From Aurelia coerulea (Eukaryota > Cnidaria > Scyphozoa > Semaeostomeae > Ulmaridae): a stretch of DNA of 64,000 bases. Both the position numbers and the translations under genes were made by a program. This document shows positions 59,901-64,000 of the stretch, piece after piece (the first letter of the stretch is position 1; each line of letters opens with the position of its first letter). The stretch covers positions 23,429,001 to 23,493,000 of the forward strand of contig CM076944.1 in assembly GCA_039566865.1 (NCBI GenBank). The letters run 5' to 3'. The notes beneath the pieces were generated by a model. It saw only the letters and a list, made by a program, of their open reading frames with translations. It was not told the DNA's origin and did not search any database.

Positions 59901-62132
59901 TAAATGTTCTTCGATAGTTAACTTGAATATAGGTACCTCGTTTGTTGGTATTGGTGCCTTGAGAGTAGACATGTTAATCTTGAAAGCTCAAATTGCCTCT
60001 TCCTGCAAACCAGAGCTTTAGCCTTTTGCTGGCCTGAGCAAATTCTTAAGGCACAGCATATAAATCAAGGATAGCCTTGATAAAATGTGAACAATATTAG
60101 ATCTTGTGTTATTCTGTTTTCCAGAAGTCATCCCCAGTCCCCAATTGGGCAATTTCTTAATTTGTCATTAATTTCAGTTCTTAATTTTGATGTGCTTCAG
60201 GAACTTGCTTAGGCCAAAAGGCCAAAGCTCTGGTTTGCAGGTCAATGTAAAATTGAGCTTTCAAAATTGATATTTCCGCTCTCAAAGCACCAATACCTAC
60301 AAACGCAGTATCTATGTTCAAGTTAACTATCGAGGAACAATTTGAAAGTGATTAGCCATTGATTAAAGCTAAATTCACATCGCTGGAGTCAACCAAATCT
60401 GTCCCATACACTTTTTGGGACACCTGGTAGTCAAAGTGATGTTCCTCAGATAAATGGCCTGTTTTGCCGGAATGACGTTTTGGCCAATATGGCGAGAAAG
60501 ACTGAATACTACACTATAATCACGAACATTTTCTGTCGCAAAAATCTAAGGCTTGGTACCAATTAAGCTCAGATGTCAAACATGCACCCTCCCTTCTGAC
60601 TTTCAAAAAGAGGCTGATCAAGAAAGTGTAGAGGGTTGCTTTTTTATTTTCATTTTGATTTAAGTCACGTTAATCTGTTAAGGACATGTCTATTGTATAT
60701 TTATTATTCAGACAAATTGGATAACTAAATTTGGACATTAGGTTTTTAATTGGTAGTATTCTGAACAGCCCTCTCTTCTATAAAGCAGTCTCTACGTGAC
60801 TGACGGGGCTACCGTGGCTAAATGATGAAATGAAATGAAAAAGTCGTCTTGCGTTATCTATATCTCATACTTCGCTAAACAAAGGCCCCTTTTACAGTTT
60901 GGCTTCCGCTTCAAATCTTTTTCAGACAGTCTGAAATTTCAGCGTGACCGCAAAGGACACAGGGCCCTGGGTGGCGACAATAGCTCTTTTAGTGTTTCCC
61001 TACCACCTCACGAAAATTCAAGTCACCCACATTCCTGTAGTAAATTCCCATAACAAGTTATACCTGAATGCGTCTGCTTTTTTGATAACAATATCAATGT
61101 GATCAACGCTTCACCATCAAACTTTATACCCGGTGAACCAGAAAAAAGTTCCCACTTTTGAAAATTCATAGCATCAAGAGTACTGGATGGATTGAAATGA
61201 ATCAATATTTGCTTGAAAGCCAATAGATCGAAGTATTTTTGGGATTATTCTCACCTTCTTACAAGCACTGGAAAAATTGGTAGATTCAAGATTACAAAAA
61301 CGTGTTGGTTGCAAGATGACTGAAAAAGGCCTAAAATACTTGATCAAATCATAAAGGACTCCTCGCTCAGAACAACAGAGAAAATTTAATTGCTCATGGG
61401 CGAGAGATATCGTCTGCACATTTATTGCCATGGGATTGAACATCTTTAGTATCTGTTTGAGAATCTATGTCTTATAACTCTTGAGAGAAGTGAAACGCCC
61501 CTGCGTATTGTTCTGTGTGAGGAGAGTCCTAACGATTTGATCAAGTGTTTTAGGCCCTTTTTCAGTCATTTTGCAACCATGCAATTTTTGTAAGTTGAAT
61601 TCACCTATATTTGCAGTGTTCGTAAGAAGACGAGAAAAATCACAAAAATACTTCGACCTTTTGGCTTTTAACTACAATGTGAATCATTCAAATCCAGGAA
61701 GTACTTGCGGTGCTACGAATTTTTGAAAGTGGGAACTTTTTTCTGGCTCACCCGGTAGGAAAATCTTTTAATAATCAAAGCCGGTGAGGGAGCTTTTAGG
61801 GCATATGTAAAGGGAATCGACATGGTTGAAAGCTGGCCCAGGCCAAGTTAAAAATATAATGTATTGTATTTCAACACTCTGACACATGCAGTATCATTGT
61901 GTGGCTAAAGAAACAATGGGTGTTTGGGCGTTTTTATAGCCTATCTATAGCGGCTAGAAGATATAGCTATGTCTATTCCTTCCTTTTAAAGTTTTGGGAT
62001 TCTTAAAATCTCGTAACAGGAGAGACAAGAATGGTAACATTATTTGGTACCTGCTTCGCTATTTGTTGGTCGTCTCCTCTGCCCTTTTGCGGAAGATGGC
62101 CTTTGCATATTTCTTTTATCTTCACTGTCGTC
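38902..62132 (-). CDS. TRAF3IP1: IFT54 / TRAF3-interacting protein 1 (MIP-T3), C-terminal half, 12 exons
   Basis: IFT54 is a subunit of intraflagellar transport complex B and works in cilia. I assembled 12 minus-strand exons: 62132-62051, 59660-59634, 55182-55098, 54611-54528, 52228-52108, 51577-51535, 50106-50033, 48741-48682, 47976-47899, 45415-45330, 42331-42262 and 38985-38902. All introns are GT/AG and all phases agree. Total is 894 nt, 297 residues and a stop. Order: a disordered linker with the family's RPSSAKGQRRRP and RPSSARPAPP blocks, an acidic stretch (DDDDDDLFVVE), then the C-terminal coiled coil. The coiled coil (local residues 148-297) has TKMLDSKKEAE, LCRSAHPLGKIMDYLQ, DIDSMQKEFEVWKKEN and VKSNIIRNDEKI. 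These blocks match the conserved MIP-T3 C-terminal domain as I know it. The N-terminal CH-like domain lies outside the window to the right. Most introns contain transposons. Confidence 0.92.
38986..39055. other. start of last intron of TRAF3IP1 (to 42261)
   Basis: The intron 38986-42261 holds a one-ended MITE (39056) and the triple nested insertion (40043-42091). Confidence 0.8.
39056..39425. mobile_element. one-ended foldback MITE ('GGCGGGCTGTGGAA' family), copy 2
   Basis: TA then CTGGGTGAGAAATAAAATTT, then ttggtgggctgtgga. The internal inverted pair is tatgggaacgagaattgcac at 39257 against gtggaattctcgttcccata at 39336. The right arm runs out near 39425 without a tip. Confidence 0.65.
39426..40040. 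other. intronic sequence, nothing recognised
   Basis: No gene or repeat end seen. Confidence 0.3.
40225..41059. mobile_element. hAT-like MITE inside the LINE
   Basis: The tips are CAGAAGCGTCGTGGCT and, in reverse complement, CAGGGGCGTCGTGGGT, with G/C runs inside. The 8-bp duplication ATTCAACG is at 40217-40224 and 41060-41067. Removing the element restores the LINE reading frame exactly. 835 bp, no transposase. Confidence 0.92.
41364..41400 (+). other. LINE 3'-UTR hairpin, copy B
   Basis: AACCTGGGA pairs with TTCCCGGGTT around an 18-nt loop. Same place relative to the A-tail as copies A and C. Confidence 0.6.
42262..42331 (-). CDS. TRAF3IP1: TRAF3IP1 exon (coiled coil)
   Basis: Acceptor TTCTTGTTTCAG, donor ATG|GTGAGA. 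Encodes 23 full codons including ESEIEPLHAQLGELELEI. The first base completes a codon begun in exon 45330-45415. Confidence 0.9.
42332..45329. other. intron of TRAF3IP1
   Basis: It contains a weak inverted pair around 42448-42870 (gcctggattccatgggaatt; ttcccaggtaatcaggc). It also contains a diverged duplication of 43355-43480 at 43737-43850 (tttctccaa..., caccgtgccacatca..., cactgttttttgcgtt). No gene was recognised. Confidence 0.4.
45330..45415 (-). CDS. TRAF3IP1: TRAF3IP1 exon (coiled coil)
   Basis: 28 codons plus two bases: DIDSMQKEFEVWKKENKKYS and following. Acceptor TTCTTCACAACAG. The donor AAG|GTAGCC is off-consensus but fixed by the phase and by protein similarity on both sides. Confidence 0.9.
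45760..46188. mobile_element. TA-flanked MITE ('CAGTAAGAACCCGC' family), copy 1
   Basis: The left tip is CAGTAAGAACCCGCAAAATA and the right is its inverse, tattttgcggttcttactg. TA at 45758-45759 and 46189-46190. Intronic. A second, inverted copy lies around 56540-57848. Confidence 0.85.
46191..47898. other. intronic sequence of TRAF3IP1
   Basis: A possible solo tip (TA CAGGGCGCCCCCAAAAAC) is at 46940-46959 without a partner. Nothing else was recognised. Confidence 0.35.
47899..47976 (-). CDS. TRAF3IP1: TRAF3IP1 exon (coiled coil core)
   Basis: 26 codons, phase 0 at both ends: IEKLRNSIQTLCRSAHPLGK and onward to IMDYLQ, the best-conserved stretch of the family. Donor CAG|GTATGA. Confidence 0.93.
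47977..48681. other. intron of TRAF3IP1
   Basis: No transposon end or other feature recognised. Confidence 0.4.
48682..48741 (-). CDS. TRAF3IP1: TRAF3IP1 exon
   Basis: 20 codons, phase 0: KPVIIDATRKKEKEIAQKE preceded by E. Acceptor ACTTCCTTCCAG, donor GAG|GTAAGT. Confidence 0.9.
49343..49940. mobile_element. TA-CCGGGTGTCC element (related to 59820-60427)
   Basis: The left tip is CCGGGTGTCCTGGAAAAAAG and the right is ttttctgggaaagccgg, with TA at 49341-49342 and 49941-49942. The inner blocks (aacttg.atac.tcgtttgt, gctctggtttg) match 59820-60427. Intronic. Confidence 0.82.
50033..50106 (-). CDS. TRAF3IP1: TRAF3IP1 exon
   Basis: Two bases plus 24 codons: SLVTKMLDSKKEAEIVQSKG and following. 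Acceptor CCTCTGAACAG. The donor AAG|GTTTGC is weak, but the phase fits the next exon. Confidence 0.87.
50107..51534. other. intron of TRAF3IP1
   Basis: A possible solo tip (agggtgttccaataaagtttc) at 50180 and a right end of the CAGTAGAAGCCCGC family at 51400-51436 (ggttcttatatatgcaggtt...actgta). No gene. Confidence 0.4.
51535..51577 (-). CDS. TRAF3IP1: TRAF3IP1 small exon
   Basis: 43 nt: 14 codons (NTTDSQLELDDGQH) plus one base. Acceptor CTCTTTTGAAG, donor ATG|GTAAGT. Joins in frame to both neighbours. Confidence 0.85.
51578..52107. other. intron of TRAF3IP1
   Basis: Nothing recognised apart from AT-rich sequence. Open frames on the plus strand are incidental. Confidence 0.4.
52108..52228 (-). 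CDS. TRAF3IP1: TRAF3IP1 exon with Asp repeat
   Basis: One base plus 40 codons: MNAVIVDNAKDQ, a run of six Asp encoded by a GAT microsatellite, LFVVEDNAPNEEYLVE. Acceptor CTCTCAATCTCAG, donor GAG|GTAAGG. An acidic VIV..DDDD.FVVE segment is typical of the IFT54 linker. Confidence 0.9.
52316..52660. mobile_element. one-ended foldback MITE ('GGCGGGCTGTGGAA' family), copy 3
   Basis: Tip TCAGGTGAGTCAAAAAAGTT at about 52315, then tggcgggctgtggaagaaaa. The internal inverted pair is weaker than in the other copies. No right tip. Intronic. Confidence 0.6.
52895..53237 (+). mobile_element. short LINE 3' end
   Basis: Flanked by the 13-bp duplication AAAAATACGAATT (52882-52894 and 53238-53250). It ends in gaataaaaaaaa. 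It carries the family 3'-UTR hairpin at 53118-53151. Only the 3' end inserted, typical of 5' truncation. Confidence 0.82.
53118..53151 (+). other. LINE 3'-UTR hairpin, copy C
   Basis: CCATGGGG pairs perfectly with CCCCATGG. The loop core (gtagtcatagtctttcgct) is shared with copy A (gtagacatagttattgct). Confidence 0.65.
53251..53705. other. intronic sequence of TRAF3IP1
   Basis: Nothing recognised. Confidence 0.35.
53706..54174. mobile_element. MITE with 'GTTTACACGATACCG' tips
   Basis: The left tip is AGGCCCGTTTACACGATACC and the right, in reverse complement, is AGGCCCCGTTTACACGATAC. The interior repeats related blocks (gtttacac, aatccgat) several times. No clear target duplication. Intronic, non-coding. 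Confidence 0.8.
54528..54611 (-). CDS. TRAF3IP1: TRAF3IP1 exon (Pro/Arg-rich linker)
   Basis: 84 nt: RRAARPSSARPAPPKIKRSD followed by EIQAAEP, split codons at both ends (phases 2 and 2). Acceptor TTCTTCTACAG, donor AAG|GTATGG. Confidence 0.9.
54612..55097. other. intron of TRAF3IP1
   Basis: Contains an open segment at about 54720-54800 that looks like an exon but does not fit the reading phase (see rejected). Confidence 0.4.
55098..55182 (-). CDS. TRAF3IP1: TRAF3IP1 exon (linker)
   Basis: 85 nt: ANTISQAQKQDDQKLIEEDA and following, with two bases carried at each side. Donor AGT|GTAAGT. The phase matches 54611 and 59634. Confidence 0.87.
55183..56266. other. intronic sequence of TRAF3IP1
   Basis: No repeat end or gene recognised. 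Confidence 0.35.
56267..56521. mobile_element. TA-flanked MITE ('CCGTAGAAGCTCT' tips)
   Basis: The left tip is CCGTAGAAGCTCTGTTCAGC and the right, in reverse complement, is CCGTAAAAGCTCTATTAAGC, both next to C or G runs. TA at 56265-56266 and 56522-56523. 255 bp, intronic. Confidence 0.82.
56857..56933 (-). tRNA. tRNA-like sequence (anticodon AGA), unit 1
   Basis: On the minus strand it folds as a cloverleaf: D arm TAGCTCAGTTGGTAGA, anticodon stem TCTGC/GCAGA with loop CTAGAAT, T arm GCGAG-TTCGGGT-CTCGC. The acceptor stem has one mismatch or bulge. The box B is off-consensus (GTTCGGGTC). Anticodon AGA would mean serine, but the long variable arm of tRNA-Ser is missing. Likely a tRNA-derived repeat, not a working tRNA. 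Confidence 0.55.
57175..57251 (-). tRNA. tRNA-like sequence, unit 2
   Basis: Identical to unit 1 except for a C in the acceptor region (GTGGCCGAGA instead of GTGGCTGAGA). Same cloverleaf and same doubts. Confidence 0.55.
57503..57579 (+). tRNA. tRNA-like sequence, unit 3 (inverted)
   Basis: Plus-strand copy, GTGGCCGAGATAGCTCAG... to ...TCTCGCCAC, followed by CTTTTT at 57581, which could act as a polymerase III terminator. Confidence 0.55.
57849..58526. other. intronic sequence of TRAF3IP1
   Basis: The block caccgggctga occurs at 57943 and 58001; otherwise nothing recognised. Confidence 0.35.
58535..58678. mobile_element. 144-bp hAT-like MITE with 8-bp target duplication
   Basis: The tips are CGAGGGGCAATTCACTCCTA and, in reverse complement, CGAGGGGCAAATCACTCATT. 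Duplication GTGATTTA at 58527-58534 and 58679-58686. The interior has a duplicated aaaatccttttgtt block. Intronic. Confidence 0.88.
58687..59275. other. intronic sequence of TRAF3IP1
   Basis: Open frames on both strands at 58739-58943 and 58975-59223 show no recognisable protein. Confidence 0.3.
59276..59332. repeat. small perfect hairpin
   Basis: TACCATCCATAGCCA pairs exactly with TGGCTATGGATGGTA around a 27-nt loop. It may be a tiny MITE with TA ends. Confidence 0.7.
59397..59589. mobile_element. TA-CCGGGTGTCCC element, 193 bp
   Basis: The tips are CCGGGTGTCCCAAAATGATG and its near inverse catcattttgggagacccgg. TA at 59395-59396 and 59590-59591. Almost all of it is arm. It lies 44 nt into the intron below the exon at 59634. 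Confidence 0.88.
59634..59660 (-). CDS. TRAF3IP1: TRAF3IP1 27-nt microexon
   Basis: Acceptor CTTTTCATCCAG, donor ATG|GTGAGT. It codes KDDESPSD with split codons at both ends, and phase fits both neighbours. Its small size makes it the least certain exon of the set. Confidence 0.72.
59820..60427. mobile_element. TA-CCGGGTGTCCC element
   Basis: The tips are CCGGGTGTCCCAAAAAATGT and acactttttgggacacctgg. TA at 59818-59819 and 60428-60429. The long arms contain gctctggtttg and related blocks shared with 49343-49940. Intronic. Confidence 0.86.
60428..61126. other. intronic sequence with a diverged repeat
   Basis: 60880-61000 has an inverted relative near 37820-37905 (cacccagggccct). No gene. Confidence 0.35.
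61129..61755. mobile_element. TA-CCGGGTGAGCC element, copy 3
   Basis: The left tip is cccggtgaaccagaaaaaag, and the right is ttttctggctcacccgg. TA at 61127-61128 and 61756-61757. The arms are close to those of 21670-22296 (aaaaggcctaaaa.acttgatcaaatcat and its inverse). Intronic. Confidence 0.86.
61790..61995. repeat. dispersed repeat, copy 2
   Basis: Partner of 4370-4565, same orientation: aaagggaatcgaca, ggccaagttaaaaatataat, gatatagctatgtctattcc. Confidence 0.55.
62051..62132 (-). CDS. TRAF3IP1: TRAF3IP1 exon, first seen in the window
   Basis: 27 codons plus one base: DDSEDKRNMQ then RPSSAKGQRRRPTNSEA. Acceptor ATATTTTTTTCAG, donor GCAG|GTACCA. RPSSAKGQRR is a signature block of the IFT54 linker. 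Exons coding the N-terminal domain must lie beyond 64000. Confidence 0.9.
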
Positions 62133-62803
62133 CTGAAAAAAATATTATTAGCAAATGCGACTTAATAAGCGAAGCAAGTTGAAAAAAGTCCTCTTAATAT
62201 AAAGAATACTTCGTCCGCTTTTTTAAAGAAGTTAATTCGGCAAAATTTTATGGATGTTTTGAATTCGTGAGATCTTTGGCACGCTTTACTGACAAAACAA
62301 CAGGATAGGAGACCATTCTCTGAACTATCTTCTACGGATACAACATAAGGTTGTAACAAAAATAATGCGTTGATGTTAAAAATGCATTTGAAAAACGTTT
62401 CCGTCAGAAATGTACAAATAGCGTTAGTTCAGAAGGGTTTACTAGTTCAAAATTTTTGTATTCAACGCTATTTAAGAAAGCAATGTGTGGTGGCACAAGT
62501 TTCTGAGAAAGGATTTTCAACGGAAAACCTTGCTTACAGATACGAGAATTTACAGTTACAGATTAACATGTGAAAAAAGTACCCGTTAAGCCAAATAAAG
62601 AAATTCATACGAGAACTAAAGAACTTAAGCCAGCTGTCCATCTCAATGGACTCCAGCAAAAAAATTCGAAAATCACTAAAATAACTTCAACGACATATTC
62701 AGGGCGATATTGCACTTTGCTGAAGGTAAAACGTCGCTTGCAAAACGGCTCGAAAAATTTTTGGTGCCACGTATAAACAGCGATCCTTTTCTATACCTAT
62801 ATC
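62133..62803. other. intronic sequence (5' side of TRAF3IP1)
   Basis: Open frames at 62370-62776 are not recognised and read against the gene. Nothing else seen. Confidence 0.35.
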
Positions 62804-63090
62804 GCCTAAGACCATACCACCATCAATGCACCAGTTCTCTTCCGATCACCGAAACTAAGCATGGTAGGTGAAAATGCTAAAGAACAAACAACATGAAACA
62901 CGACCCTCTGGAAGAACAGCACATTTTTTTTATCATATGTCATTTATTTTTAATTAGAAAAAGCTGTATTAGGTTTTTAGCTGAAGGGGTTTCGTGTATA
63001 AATAATAATAATGCATGTAATGAATGCGTGTAGGACCACGTCGGTACCTGGTTGGGTGACGGCCTGGGAACATCCGGTGTTGTAGGACTT
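62804..63090 (+). pseudogene. 5S rRNA-like sequence split by an insertion
   Basis: 62804-62870 matches the first half of eukaryotic 5S rRNA (gcctaagaccataccacc, tccgatcaccgaaactaagc). 63041-63090 matches the second half (tacctggttgggtgacggcc, tgggaacatccggtgttg). About 160 bp of unrelated AT-rich DNA sits between the A box and C box of the internal promoter. The halves are in order and on the same strand. It cannot make normal 5S rRNA, so it is a pseudogene or a 5S-derived SINE. Confidence 0.82.
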
Positions 63091-63180
63091 CATTTTGCCA
63101 AAAATTGTTGTTTTTGTTTTTTGCAGTAGATTGCATTGCAGACTGCTGTCATGGTCAACTTTCGTTCCGCGGAAGAGGAA

Positions 63181-63340
63181 CAGGGACCGCGGAGCATAAT
63201 TTCGATTGGGGGGGCTAAAAAGGCAGGATGAACTCTGAGTGGGTCTGGGTGCGAAGCCCCCAGAAAAATTTACCTGACTACGCCCTCTGCTTTGGTTATA
63301 AATGCGACCAACGCCCTTTTCATGCCAAGAAACACACGGG
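63181..63340. mobile_element. partial hAT-like MITE related to 16169-16765
   Basis: Tip CAGGGACCGCGGAGC, then a G-run, then blocks matching the 16169 element (gaagcccccagaaaaattt, ccaacgcccttttca). The right tip is not identified. Confidence 0.65.
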
Positions 63341-64000
63341 AAAAGATATTCATTTGTAGCTTATTTAACCACTAAATGCTACTGTAAATCGCCATAAACA
63401 TGGAAAATAGTTTGCAGTTTATAGTACGTCTAACATTTGATAGCGAAGGCTCGGGGACCACGCAGCATTTTTTGGTATAAAGGGAAAGGCCTAAAGGAAC
63501 ATTATGCTTTAGTCTTATACCGAAGTTAGAAATCTCTTGGAAATATTTCATTTTAAGAATTGGATAATCTGGTAACATAACATTACGCTGCTATACATTC
63601 AGAGTTAAACATTTTAACACAACAGAACGAAATAATGCGAACATAAGTATTTCTGAGTAAGTTTGTATCATCAATGAATCTATATTTTAATAAAATTTCC
63701 CAAAAATTCGTATCCTGTTCTCGTTTCTATTGATGAAAATCGTTGCAACTTCGATATTGCTTATTCTGTCTCTCCTTTGTTTGTGATTATGAAAAATTAT
63801 TACATTGTTGATCCTTTTTGGGACATTCTTGTGCGAAGCCAAGTTTTTAGACGCCTTGCTAAAGAGAATGATCGCTCGGTAGTTTACGAATTTGGCCAAT
63901 TTCACTCATTCGCAATCTTTGAGCAACTGGAATTTATCTTAAAAACATCCAGATATCATGAAAGCAATCTATCTTTACATCTTTTACTGAAAGTTTGAAT
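63341..64000. other. non-coding to window end
   Basis: ORFs on both strands (e.g. 63777-63998) are not recognised. No missing TRAF3IP1 exon found here. Confidence 0.3.

Noticed and set aside
62804..63090. Functional 5S rRNA gene
   Set aside because: About 160 bp of foreign sequence separates the two halves of the internal promoter and of the RNA.

Overview
The window looks like nuclear DNA of an invertebrate animal. Genes have introns with standard GT/AG borders. One gene is a ciliary (intraflagellar transport) gene, one is an intronless family-B-type seven-helix receptor, and two are paralogous receptor-like first exons. The sequence is AT-rich and crowded with non-LTR retrotransposon pieces and short inverted-repeat DNA transposons (MITEs). 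The receptor types and repeat style would fit a cnidarian, but this is an impression. There is no bacterial-style operon, CRISPR array or phage.

Left part (1-19 kb, recognised host genes on the minus strand): a receptor-like first exon (3395-3901), a degraded retrotransposon piece (about 4730-5390), a 197-bp hairpin, and a hAT-like MITE with an 8-bp target duplication. Two piggyBac-like elements bounded by TTAA follow. The first (7933-10818) carries a 2.2-kb LINE inserted inside it. The second (11080-15263) carries a large 33-bp minisatellite and an internal duplication. Then come a hAT-like MITE ending 12 bp past the stop of a 625-codon seven-helix receptor (16786-18663), and a small ORF interrupted by another MITE.

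Middle (19.7-38 kb): almost wholly mobile DNA. It includes a 3.4-kb element with 1.4-kb inverted arms (22395-25774), a loopless palindrome, several 'TA-CCGGGTG' elements, and a second receptor-like first exon (30547-31056). The intron of that exon holds a 148-bp tandem array that repeats the exon end together with its splice donor.

Right part (38.9-62.1 kb): the 3' half of an IFT54/TRAF3IP1 gene on the minus strand. I reconstructed it by eye as 12 exons with matching phases (894 nt, 297 codons plus stop). Its introns carry nested MITEs and LINE ends, one of them a triple nest with three separate target duplications. Further right are tRNA-like units in an inverted arrangement and a 5S rRNA-like sequence split by about 160 bp.

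The recognised genes do not form a pathway. IFT54 acts in ciliary transport, while the receptor-type genes would act at the cell surface. What unites the window is layered transposon insertion, with target duplications good enough to order many of the events.
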